Positions 8,336 to 15,065 of a stretch of 18,088 nucleotides of DNA are shown piece after piece. The first letter of the stretch is position 1; the number at the start of each line of letters is the position of its first letter. The notes beneath the pieces are model-generated. The model saw only the letters and a list, made by a program, of their open reading frames with translations. It was not told the origin of the DNA and did no database searches. A program made the translations under genes and the position numbers. Origin of the DNA: Brumimicrobium sp965659845. Its GTDB lineage: Bacteria; Bacteroidota; Bacteroidia; Flavobacteriales_D; Crocinitomicaceae. The stretch is taken from NCBI GenBank assembly GCA_965659845.1, contig CBFHXS010000049.1, positions 1-18,088 of the forward strand, in the 5' to 3' direction.

Positions 8336-10114
8336 TTATTTTCTTTTCGCGTATTTGTATCTTCGGGTGAAAATGACAAAGAAAGCCAGTAGCCCTGTAA
8401 ATAGAATTGGGACCATAATGTTCAGGAACTTATAAAATCCGCCTTCTTTTTCTACTTTGAGTTTGTCGGTTGGGTGAAGATCTATTGTCCTACTTCTAAT
8501 TGCGAGTAAGGTGTTTTCTCCCAACATGTAATCCACACAGTTTTCGAAAAATTCAAAATTCCCCATTCTTCGGCCATCAAAGAGTTCGTCTATTTCATTT
8601 CCTCTAGGCATTCTTGGAATGTAGCGGTATCTATTCTCTTCAGGGACAGCTACTGAATCAAAGAATGTGTTTTTGAAGAAAGTTCCATTTCCAACAACCA
8701 TTAATTTACCAGGCTTAACTGATTTTTTAATAAATCTAGCATCTGGATTGTCAGCGTAGGCAGAGATAATTCGATTTTTGAAAGCAGACTCAAACTCCCC
8801 TTCTAAAATTCCTCCCAACATTTGCCTGTTATTTGGATCTTCAGTGTCTTCTACGAATACTGGGTTTTCCCCGAAGGCACTTTCCATAGCCACCGATAGC
8901 AATGGAGCGTTACCAAATGATTTAGAATTGGTAGAGGATGTAAGTATGACAGATGGTCTCGTCTTATTCTTCGTTTTTACAAACTGTAAACTCGAGGTGT
9001 AAGGCATTTTTACTGGGTCGACCATACTTGAAATTGGGTGGTCTGTTCCTTTTGCTCTAACGTAGAAATACCAATTGACGTAGCCCTTTGGTAGACCAGG
9101 CATTAAAAATGGTGAGTAATTTGCATCAATAACTAAGTTTTCTTCTAGTTTAATTCCGTAATCGTAGAGAAGATCAACTAATTCAGTTCTCTTACGGACG
9201 CTATGTACTTTTCCTTTTCTTCGAATAGTGTCATTGTTGATCGAAAGGGGATTGTGAAACACCATGATGTTTCCTCCATTCATTAGATACTGATCGATGA
9301 TGAATTTGTCTTTCCCACTGATTTTTTCAGACGCATCCGCTATGATGATGCCATCATAAGGGTCTAAGGCGTTGATGACTCCATTAATTTTGATGTCATC
9401 TATAATATAGCTATCTTCAATAATTCTTCGTGCTCCCTGTGTAAATGGTATTCCTAATTCGCCATGCCCGTGAATGAATGCTAGTTTCTTTTTCTTTTTT
9501 CGAGTAGCCTTAGCTAGTACCTGCATGAATTTATATTCGAGATTGTTAATCCCTTTTTGAACTCTATCTTCCAATTGCTGGTCTAGGCGGTATTGACCGC
9601 CTTCCATAAATCTTATGTGATCTATGGTTTCCCCACCGTACTCTACTACAGCTCCGGGAAATATCTCTACAATGTTAGCAGAACCCTGACTACGATAAGT
9701 AATGTCTACAGGTCTAATTCCAGTACCTTTATTGAAGAGTTGCTCTTTTACAGCTTCCTGATCTTCAATAGATCCATCATTAGGGTTGATGAATTCATAT
9801 TCTATTCGATCACCAGCATAATATTTGAATTCGTCTAGTTTATCTCTTACTGCAGTTTGAAGACGCTCTATTTCAGCAGGGAACTCTCCTTCAAGGTAGA
9901 TCTTGAACAAGATTCTATCTGTTAAAGTAGTATCTGATGATAGGTAATCAATTGTTGAAGAGGTAAGCGAGTATCTCTGATCTCGGGTGAAATCTACTCT
10001 GAAATCAACAAAAGAAATGATGATATTCAGCAATATTATTATCGCTAATGCTATCAAAGAAATTATTGAATAATAAGCTTTGTTTGAAATTGATCTGACT
10101 AATTTATCTTTCAT
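8336..10114 (-). CDS. gldG: GldG, gliding-associated ABC transporter auxiliary protein
   Basis: 592 aa. In Flavobacterium johnsoniae GldG is described with GldF and the ATPase GldA as an ABC-transporter-like complex required for gliding motility. Visible here: an N-terminal membrane segment (about 14-36); the diagnostic start of the periplasmic part, RVDFTRDQRYSLTSSTIDYL (about 39-58); a long periplasmic domain of the ABC_transp_aux (GldG) type, with FIHGHGELG near 213 and a DPYDGIIIADASEKISG stretch near 251; and a C-terminal membrane segment (about 560-582) followed by a short basic cytoplasmic tail, YKYAKRK. Spacing is one base to gldF upstream and one base to the DUF4340 gene downstream, suggesting translational coupling. 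Presence of gldF/gldG does not by itself prove the organism glides, since non-gliding Bacteroidota also carry them. Confidence 0.93.
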   Translation of the reverse strand: MKDKLVRSISNKAYYSIISLIALAIIILLNIIISFVDFRVDFTRDQRYSLTSSTIDYLSSDTTLTDRILFKIYLEGEFPAEIERLQTAVRDKLDEFKYYAGDRIEYEFINPNDGSIEDQEAVKEQLFNKGTGIRPVDITYRSQGSANIVEIFPGAVVEYGGETIDHIRFMEGGQYRLDQQLEDRVQKGINNLEYKFMQVLAKATRKKKKKLAFIHGHGELGIPFTQGARRIIEDSYIIDDIKINGVINALDPYDGIIIADASEKISGKDKFIIDQYLMNGGNIMVFHNPLSINNDTIRRKGKVHSVRKRTELVDLLYDYGIKLEENLVIDANYSPFLMPGLPKGYVNWYFYVRAKGTDHPISSMVDPVKMPYTSSLQFVKTKNKTRPSVILTSSTNSKSFGNAPLLSVAMESAFGENPVFVEDTEDPNNRQMLGGILEGEFESAFKNRIISAYADNPDARFIKKSVKPGKLMVVGNGTFFKNTFFDSVAVPEENRYRYIPRMPRGNEIDELFDGRRMGNFEFFENCVDYMLGENTLLAIRSRTIDLHPTDKLKVEKEGGFYKFLNIMVPILFTGLLAFFVIFTRRYKYAKRK

Positions 10115-10115
10115 T

Positions 10116-10847
10116 CTATTTCCTTAAAGCAGTTAATACATTATGTGTAGCGAATAAAAAGAATGTAATTAAACTTAAAAAGTAGAAAACATCGCTAAAA
10201 ATAAGTACCCCTTTTTTAATTGACTCATAATGATAATCAATACTAGCATATTGCAGAATATTGTCAAATCCAGCAAAAGTGGCGTAAGAACCAAGTAGTG
10301 AAAGTCCTGTAAATATAAACCAGCACATAAACATAGCAGTGATAAAAGCGACAATCTGATTGCTTGTTATTGAGCTAGCAAATATCCCTATAGCTACGAA
10401 TGTTGCACCAAGTAAAACCAGTCCAAGATATGAAGTGATTGCAGCTCCGTCATCCATCACACCAACAGGGTCACCGAGGTAGTGCATAGATATATAGAAG
10501 GTTAGTGTAGGGAACAAAGCAATAACAACCAAAGTTACTCCTGCAAGGTATTTTGCAATCAAAATTTTCACATCTGTTAAAGGTCTGGTGTATAAAAGTT
10601 CTATAGTGCCCGATTTGCGTTCATCCGCAAAAGAACGCATTGTAATAGCGGGAATGAGTATTAGTAGAATTAATGGGGTTAAATTGAAAAATGGTATTAA
10701 ATCAGCAACACCTCCTTCTAAAAGGTTGTACATATCGGATATTATCCACAGGAAAAGCCAGCAAGTAACGATAAAAATAAGCATGAATATATACCCGATT
10801 ATTGAGCTTAAAAAGCTTCTTATTTCTTTTATGTACAGTGCTCTCAT
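10116..10847 (-). CDS. gldF: GldF, ABC-2 type permease of the gliding-associated transporter
   Basis: 243 aa from the ATG at 10845-10847; a TTG three codons upstream (10854-10856) is possible but adds nothing. ABC-2 membrane subunit with about six membrane segments (near 13-35, 52-72, 97-120, 140-160, 168-190 and 218-238). Characteristic features are the MRALYIKEIRSFLSS start, a YIKEIR-type amphipathic N-terminal helix, and the motif RSFADERKSGTIELLYTRP (about 71-89), the cytoplasmic loop expected to couple to the ATPase. The cognate ATPase GldA is not encoded in the window; in flavobacteria it is usually elsewhere. It heads the gldF-gldG-DUF4340 series. Its -7 box is so close to the ATG that the transcript could be nearly leaderless. 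Confidence 0.93.
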   Translation of the reverse strand: MRALYIKEIRSFLSSIIGYIFMLIFIVTCWLFLWIISDMYNLLEGGVADLIPFFNLTPLILLILIPAITMRSFADERKSGTIELLYTRPLTDVKILIAKYLAGVTLVVIALFPTLTFYISMHYLGDPVGVMDDGAAITSYLGLVLLGATFVAIGIFASSITSNQIVAFITAMFMCWFIFTGLSLLGSYATFAGFDNILQYASIDYHYESIKKGVLIFSDVFYFLSLITFFLFATHNVLTALRK

Positions 10848-10853
10848 GATCTG

Positions 10854-10861
10854 CAAATTTA
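10854..10861 (-). promoter_or_regulatory. Candidate -7 box of gldF
   Basis: The minus strand reads TAAATTTG, an exact TAnnTTTG match, ending only 6 bases before the gldF ATG at 10847. No -33 TTG is seen at normal spacing; that position falls in the left arm of the hairpin at 10882-10910. Confidence 0.35.
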
Positions 10862-10881
10862 ACTCAAAATTAATGCTAATC

Positions 10882-10910
10882 CTTTAAGAAGGTACAGCAC
10901 CTTGTTAAAG
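10882..10910 (-). terminator. Hairpin between the ABM-protein gene and gldF, possible terminator
   Basis: Arms CTTTAAGAAGGT (10882-10893) and ACCTTGTTAAAG (10899-10910) pair over 12 positions with a single G-G mismatch, around a 5-base loop. It lies 52 bp past the stop of the gene at 10962-11264 and upstream of gldF. Neither side has a strong T run (plus strand TTTAT; minus strand GATTAGCATT), so it may be a weak terminator, an RNA stability element or part of gldF control. Confidence 0.45.
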
Positions 10911-10961
10911 TTTATCAAAATGTATTTGTTAACGAGTGAACTGCGAATTTATTTAGCTTGA

Positions 10962-11264
10962 TTACTTCTGCGAAAATCCGTCAAAGTTCTCCTCTACGGA
11001 CCATGCTTCTGCTTTTTTGTCGAACCATAACTTTACTTTTGGCCAGATGCTCCCAAATAATTCAGACCTCCTGTAATTATCAAGATCTTTATTTTCCTCC
11101 CATTGACTGTACGTAAAAAATACGTTTGAGGAACCTTGTTCGCGAAGTAGTTTCATTCCTTTGCATCCGGGAAAGTTGTTGATGTCATTCTTAACACTTT
11201 CGAAATGAGTTAGAAACTCTTCAATGTGTTCTGTTTTGAATGTGAGTTTTACAATTCTTATCAT
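10962..11264 (-). CDS. ABM-fold (antibiotic biosynthesis monooxygenase superfamily) small protein
   Basis: 100 aa, a typical size for a single ABM/dimeric ferredoxin-like alpha+beta domain. The pattern fits: a first strand MIRIVKLTFK, a helix IEEFLTHFESVKNDINNFPGC, a second strand ending KGMKLLREQ, a third strand NVFFTYSQWEEN, where the Trp and following acidic residues are common in the family, a helix around LDNYRRSELFGSIWPKVKLWF, and a last strand with AEAWSVE. No cofactor-binding motif can be assigned; members include quinol monooxygenases, haem-degrading enzymes and proteins of unknown role. It starts one base after the stop of the SAM hydrolase gene, so the two are co-transcribed. The substrate is unknown. 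Confidence 0.85.
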   Translation of the reverse strand: MIRIVKLTFKTEHIEEFLTHFESVKNDINNFPGCKGMKLLREQGSSNVFFTYSQWEENKDLDNYRRSELFGSIWPKVKLWFDKKAEAWSVEENFDGFSQK

Positions 11265-11265
11265 A

Positions 11266-12126
11266 TCAAAAAAGTGATTCTAATGTTTCACGAGACCCTC
11301 GAGGAGTAAACTCGATGCGTATAATATCTTTTAAACGCAGTCCAAAAAGGTCACTGGCACCACCACCATTTTCAGGAGTCCCTTTATTAATGGCGATCTC
11401 AAGATTACCTCCGTCATTGAAAATCGCTACTTTTTCGCCTGCAGGGACATCATTGTATCCTATTGAAATCTTATCGATAAAGTACTCTTTTTGTCGAAAG
11501 TAAATGATGAAAGGAATATTTCTACCGAGACGAAAGAAATCATCCTTATCAATATTCGTTATTATATTCCCATAGTGATCTATGTGCGTTACTGCACCTT
11601 TTAGCGTATGTCCTTCCAAAACAGGGGATAGCGGTATAGCCCGCTTAATTGAATCCGCTTCAGAACAAAATGATTTACAGTCTTCTCCTTTAGCAATCTT
11701 GCAAGCCGCAGGAATCAATATGTTCTTCGTAGGGAAGTTCATTAACTCTGGTTGTGAGAGTACATCTTCCAGTTGCCATATTTCCTGATGCTTTTCGTTA
11801 TCTAATATAAGACTGAACAAGCCATTGTTTACACCAACAAAAAATTGGTCTTTAAACTTCATGACCATAGGTAGTTCGCTTTCCGAAGGCTGAGAGAAAT
11901 TAACATTAGGTTCTGCATCTACTCCAATAACATGTACTGTTCCATCAGGGAAATCGTGGATTACATTCTTTAGAAAATATGCGGCTTGAGAAATATTAAA
12001 AGGACTAACCTGGTGAGATATATCTACAATCTTGGCATCCGACATCCTAGAATATATAGCACCTTTCAATGATGAGACATAATGGTCTCGGAGTCCCATG
12101 TCTGTTATAAGTGTTATAATTCCCAT
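11266..12126 (-). CDS. SAM hydrolase / SAM hydroxide adenosyltransferase (DUF62 family)
   Basis: 286 aa, typical length. The family uses water (or halide in the actinomycete fluorinase and chlorinase) to attack S-adenosylmethionine; most bacterial members without the halogenase loop hydrolyse SAM to adenosine and methionine, which is the likely reaction here. Visible features: TLITDMGLRDHYVSSLKG at the N-terminus (about 5-22) with the conserved Asp of the adenosine site (Asp9); DISHQVSPFNISQAAYFL (about 35-52); HVIGVDAEPN (about 65-74); a central FVGVNNGLFSLIL (about 96-108); and a C-terminal domain with HIDHYGNIITNI (about 182-193). It is cytoplasmic. It is divergent from phoH across 195 bp, carries a -7 box, and is followed one base later by the ABM-fold protein. 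Confidence 0.92.
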   Translation of the reverse strand: MGIITLITDMGLRDHYVSSLKGAIYSRMSDAKIVDISHQVSPFNISQAAYFLKNVIHDFPDGTVHVIGVDAEPNVNFSQPSESELPMVMKFKDQFFVGVNNGLFSLILDNEKHQEIWQLEDVLSQPELMNFPTKNILIPAACKIAKGEDCKSFCSEADSIKRAIPLSPVLEGHTLKGAVTHIDHYGNIITNIDKDDFFRLGRNIPFIIYFRQKEYFIDKISIGYNDVPAGEKVAIFNDGGNLEIAINKGTPENGGGASDLFGLRLKDIIRIEFTPRGSRETLESLF

Positions 12127-12158
12127 AGTGTTTCCCTCAGCAACTATTTAATGCGTAT

Positions 12159-12166
12159 CAAAATTA
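12159..12166 (-). promoter_or_regulatory. Candidate -7 box of the SAM hydrolase gene
   Basis: The minus strand reads TAATTTTG, matching TAnnTTTG, 32 bp before the ATG at 12126; the expected leader is about 29 nt. No TTG is seen at the -33 position. Confidence 0.4.
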
Positions 12167-12200
12167 ATTTTATTTTTCGATTGAAGCATTAAGTAATAGA

Positions 12201-12247
12201 TAGTTTTTGGTAAACTACAACGTCTTTCTATTTTGAAAATAGTACTA
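12201..12247. promoter_or_regulatory. Cluster of three dyads in the divergent region
   Basis: Three inverted repeats lie in 47 bp: TAGTTT/AAACTA with a 5-base loop (12201-12217); CTATTTT-G-AAAATAG, a perfect 15-bp palindrome about a central G (12228-12242); and TAGTACTA, an 8-bp palindrome (12240-12247) that overlaps it. They sit between the two divergent -7 boxes, where a regulator binding site would be expected. The function is an inference. Confidence 0.4.
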
Positions 12248-12272
12248 GAATACATGATTGTCTTAGGAGTTA

Positions 12273-12286
12273 ATTTTCATGAAAAT
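12273..12286. promoter_or_regulatory. Perfect 14-bp palindrome just upstream of the phoH -7 box, candidate operator
   Basis: ATTTTCATGAAAAT is its own reverse complement. It ends 4 bp before the TACTTTTG box at 12291-12298, so it would occupy about -30 to -17 of the phoH promoter, where a bound dimeric regulator would block polymerase. The regulator is not known. Confidence 0.45.
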
Positions 12287-12290
12287 ACAT

Positions 12291-12298
12291 TACTTTTG
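12291..12298 (+). promoter_or_regulatory. Candidate -7 box of phoH-purC
   Basis: TACTTTTG is an exact TAnnTTTG match 23 bp before the phoH start codon at 12322, giving a leader of about 20 nt. No clear -33 TTG is found at 17-23 bp; the region there holds the 14-bp palindrome. Confidence 0.45.
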
Positions 12299-12313
12299 CA
12301 AGCGAACTAAATT

Positions 12314-12324
12314 AGAGGATATTG
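12314..12324 (+). promoter_or_regulatory. Ribosome binding site and TTG start of phoH
   Basis: AGAGGA (12314-12319) lies 2 bp before the TTG at 12322-12324. The frame is closed upstream by TAG at 12313-12315, and the next in-frame ATG is about 50 codons into conserved sequence, so this TTG is the only sensible start. A purine-rich Shine-Dalgarno match is unusual among the genes of this window. The 2-bp spacing is tight, so the site is suggestive only. Confidence 0.5.
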
Positions 12325-13284
12325 CAGGAACGTAAAATTGAAATCAAAGAAGTTAATCCAATTGAAGTCTTTGGAATAAATAATGCCAAACTTAAGCAAA
12401 TCAAGAGATATTTTTCTGACCTTAAACTTGTTGCTAGAGGAAATACATTGACACTCTCGGGAGATCCTGCTATGATGGATATGTTTGAAATTAAGTTTTC
12501 TCAATTGATCAAACATATTGAGAAATATGGAGGATTGACAGAAAACAATATCGATAATGTAATGGTCGAGGATCCTGTTGAGATGCTTTCTGGGGATGGT
12601 TCTGAGGTTTTAGTTCATGGGAATGGTGGAACGAAGATAAAAGCTAGAACTTTCAATCAAAGAAAGTTAGTGGAAGCGGTAAATCAAAAAGATATGGTAT
12701 TTGCTGTTGGTCCGGCGGGCACAGGGAAAACATATACTGCAGTCGCATGTGCAGTGCGTGCTTTAAAAACAAAACAAGTCAAGAGAATAATTCTTACAAG
12801 ACCGGCTGTCGAGGCAGGTGAGAATTTAGGATTTCTACCTGGCGATATGAAAGAGAAACTGGATCCTTACATGATGCCGCTATACGATGCTTTGAGAGAT
12901 ATGATTCCTCCCGAAAAGCTGATGGATTTTATGGAGTTAGGAGTTGTTGAGATAGCGCCATTGGCATTCATGCGAGGTAGAACACTTGATAAGGCTTTTG
13001 TAATTCTTGATGAGGCTCAGAATACCACAGTGAATCAAATGAGAATGTTTTTAACGCGTATGGGGATGAATGCAAATTTTGTAATCAACGGCGACGCTTC
13101 TCAAATAGATCTCCCATCTAAACAAAAATCAGGATTGATTTACGCCCTTGACACATTAAAAGATATAGAAGGAGTGGGGATAGTTCGATTGAATAGAAAT
13201 GATGTAATTCGCCATAAATTGGTGAAACAAATAATTGATGCTTTTGAAAAAAACGATAATGAAAAAAAGTCTAACAACAACTAA
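12322..13284 (+). CDS. phoH: PhoH-family P-loop ATPase
   Basis: 320 aa, typical of PhoH/PhoL proteins, cytoplasmic ATPases of the SF1-like P-loop class implicated in RNA metabolism or ribosome maturation in other bacteria. An N-terminal KH-like region (about 1-100, ending with KLVARGNTLTL and a HGNGG linker) precedes the ATPase domain: Walker A GPAGTGKT (130-137), the ILTRPAVEAGENLGFLPGD stretch (about 157-175), and Walker B FVILDEAQN (226-234), followed by the conserved TVNQMRMFLTRMG and NGDASQIDLP segments. The start is TTG. The last 26 bp overlap the start of purC, so the two are co-transcribed and probably translationally linked. The phoH-purC order recurs in Bacteroidota as far as I recall. 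Lys/Asn-rich tail KNDNEKKSNNN. Confidence 0.94.
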   Translation: MQERKIEIKEVNPIEVFGINNAKLKQIKRYFSDLKLVARGNTLTLSGDPAMMDMFEIKFSQLIKHIEKYGGLTENNIDNVMVEDPVEMLSGDGSEVLVHGNGGTKIKARTFNQRKLVEAVNQKDMVFAVGPAGTGKTYTAVACAVRALKTKQVKRIILTRPAVEAGENLGFLPGDMKEKLDPYMMPLYDALRDMIPPEKLMDFMELGVVEIAPLAFMRGRTLDKAFVILDEAQNTTVNQMRMFLTRMGMNANFVINGDASQIDLPSKQKSGLIYALDTLKDIEGVGIVRLNRNDVIRHKLVKQIIDAFEKNDNEKKSNNN

Positions 13285-14206
13285 TTTTAATTTCCCTAAT
13301 CAGACGGCAGTCTATAAAGGGAAAGTTCGAGATGTATACTCAATAGGTGAAGATCATTTAGTTATGATTGCATCGGATCGAATTTCGGCATTTGATCATA
13401 TATTGCCTGCTGGAATTCCATTTAAAGGTCAGGTGCTTAATCAGGTTGCGACAATGTTCCTTAAAGCGACTGAGGATATTGTGCCAAATTGGCTAATAGA
13501 TGTTCCGGACCCTAATGTAGCTGTGGGTTATCGTTGTGAACCTATTAAGATTGAAATGGTCATTCGCGGATATTTAACAGGGCATGCCTGGAGGGAATAT
13601 CGTGAAGGGAAAAGAGTGCTGTGTGGTGTTCCAATGCCTGATGGTATGAAAGAGAATGACCCATTTCCAACTCCAATAATTACACCTTCTACAAAAGCAG
13701 ATGAAGGTCATGATGAAGACATCTCTAGAGAAGAAATATTGAAACAAGGAATTGTTGATGAGAAGATATATGTACAGCTAGAAGAATATACTCATGCTCT
13801 TTATTCAAGAGGGACTGAAATGGCTAAAGAGAGAGGCTTAATCCTTGTAGATACTAAATACGAGTTTGGAATGAAAGATGGAAAGGTGATTTTAATGGAT
13901 GAAATCCATACCCCCGATTCGTCAAGGTATTTTTATGCTGATGGTTATGAGGAGCGACAAAATAAAGGAGAAGCACAAAAGCAATTAAGTAAAGAGTTCG
14001 TCAGACAATGGTTGATAGAAAATGGGTTTCAAGGGCTTGAGGGGCAGGAAATGCCTGTTATTCCTGAAGATTTCATAGCTCTTGTTACAGAACGCTACAT
14101 AGAATTGTTTGAGAAAATTACAGGCGAGAAGTTTCAGAAGGCAGATCTAGACAACGTTGAAAATCGAATACAAACGAATACAAATAACGCATTGGCCTTA
14201 CTTTAA
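13259..14206 (+). CDS. purC: SAICAR synthetase (phosphoribosylaminoimidazole-succinocarboxamide synthase)
   Basis: Purine pathway enzyme that joins CAIR and aspartate using ATP to give SAICAR; cytoplasmic. 315 aa from the ATG at 13259 (MKKSLTTTNFNF). An ATG at 13238 is in frame, but the extra residues lie deep inside phoH and are not preferred. This is the longer PurC form (about 300 aa, as in yeast) rather than the 237-aa E. coli form. Motifs: YKGKVRDVY (about 19-27), SDRISAFD (39-46), IEMVIRGYLTG (about 98-108), the ADEGHDED segment and DEIHTPDSSRY near residue 215-225, which complete the nucleotide and substrate sites. It overlaps phoH by 26 bp. A complete Bacteroidota-type promoter for the next gene begins directly after its stop. 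Confidence 0.96.
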   Translation: MKKSLTTTNFNFPNQTAVYKGKVRDVYSIGEDHLVMIASDRISAFDHILPAGIPFKGQVLNQVATMFLKATEDIVPNWLIDVPDPNVAVGYRCEPIKIEMVIRGYLTGHAWREYREGKRVLCGVPMPDGMKENDPFPTPIITPSTKADEGHDEDISREEILKQGIVDEKIYVQLEEYTHALYSRGTEMAKERGLILVDTKYEFGMKDGKVILMDEIHTPDSSRYFYADGYEERQNKGEAQKQLSKEFVRQWLIENGFQGLEGQEMPVIPEDFIALVTERYIELFEKITGEKFQKADLDNVENRIQTNTNNALALL

Positions 14207-14236
14207 TTTGGGGATCACGGCTCAATTTTATTTTTG
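14207..14236 (+). promoter_or_regulatory. Complete Bacteroidota-type promoter for the FecR-like secreted protein gene
   Basis: TTTG (14207-14210, the -33 element), 18 bp, then TATTTTTG (14229-14236, the -7 element TAnnTTTG). This is the only place in the window where both elements match at the expected spacing. It begins at the base after the purC stop and gives a leader of about 43 nt before the ATG at 14283. Confidence 0.6.
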
Positions 14237-14282
14237 GAATAATTATTGAATTGTGTAACTTCATCACATTAAATTTATAACT

Positions 14283-15065
14283 ATGAGACTGATAATTAGT
14301 ATTTTTCTATTGGCGTTGAGTGCAGGTTTGATTTCTGCAGATAGGGTTGTTGACCAATATAAAGTGATAAAAGTCATCGGGAAAATCACTTATAAAAAGT
14401 CAGGACAAGAAATGTCTACTGGTGATATTTTTAAATCTAGCGCATCGTTAGTATTTAAATCGGATAACTCAAGAGCAGCCGTAATATCTAGAGTGAAAGG
14501 ACGTTTCGTTTTAGCACCTCCATCAAAAGCGCAAACAACAAACCTGGTTCCTGCGGTAAACACGATTTCATCTCGTTCGGGAGCAATTGTGAACGAGCTA
14601 GACGTTAAAAGACATTTTGAAGGTGATTACCTTATTATTGATGAGGTTGCTGTGCCTGTTAGTCCGCAGACCTTTCCACAGGATGAGCAACATTTTTTCT
14701 TTCTAAGTTATGAATATGAAGGGGAGAAAATCATGAAAAAACTTGGGAATAGGAGTGAAAAGCTCGTTATCAATAAGAAGGAGGTTTTTAGTATAGATGG
14801 TAAATCGATTGACCCATTTGATACAGAAATGATTTTGTATTACAGAGATGCGAAGTCTAAAGAGAATACAAAACTATCTACTTTCAGTTTAGTAGTTCCT
14901 GATGAGGAAGTCCTGAAGAGAGAGGTAAGTGTAATCTTAAGTGAATATTCTGATAAGTCTGAAGATGAGCAATTCAAGCAAGTTAAAGGTTATTTAACTG
15001 AGTTTTATGGTAAGCCTTTTGATCAAAGTTTAAAGAATTGGCTTAAAGATTTGTCTAAATCATAG
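14283..15065 (+). CDS. Unrecognised secreted protein with FecR-like N-terminal domain, 260 aa
   Basis: Signal peptide at residues 1-19 (MRLIISIFLLALSAGLISA), so periplasmic or outer-membrane-associated. The following 60 residues (VIKVIGKITYKKSGQEMSTGD..., then FKSDNSRAAV and GRFVLAPPS) have the beta-strand pattern of a FecR-type domain: short strands, a raised-threshold 'GD' turn, a sensitive surface loop and a closing GRF strand. This assignment is by pattern only. The rest (about 100-260) is charged, with a central beta-rich part (HFFFLSYEYEGEKIMKK) and a helical C-terminus; no catalytic motif is seen. It lies between purC and guaA with its own promoter, so it is probably not part of a purine operon. 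Specific function unknown. Confidence 0.87.
   Translation: MRLIISIFLLALSAGLISADRVVDQYKVIKVIGKITYKKSGQEMSTGDIFKSSASLVFKSDNSRAAVISRVKGRFVLAPPSKAQTTNLVPAVNTISSRSGAIVNELDVKRHFEGDYLIIDEVAVPVSPQTFPQDEQHFFFLSYEYEGEKIMKKLGNRSEKLVINKKEVFSIDGKSIDPFDTEMILYYRDAKSKENTKLSTFSLVVPDEEVLKREVSVILSEYSDKSEDEQFKQVKGYLTEFYGKPFDQSLKNWLKDLSKS

Noticed and set aside
8335..8379. Extended N-terminus of the DUF4340 protein
   Set aside because: It would overlap gldG by 44 bp and put a charged stretch before the membrane anchor; the ATG at 8334 gives a one-base junction.
10588..10887. Plus-strand open frame of 99 codons
   Set aside because: It lies almost wholly antisense to gldF, whose protein is clearly conserved in pattern; the encoded peptide resembles nothing known.
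13235..13258. Upstream starts for purC (TTG 13235, ATG 13238)
   Set aside because: They add a short Lys/Leu-rich extension inside phoH; the ATG at 13259 gives the expected family start.
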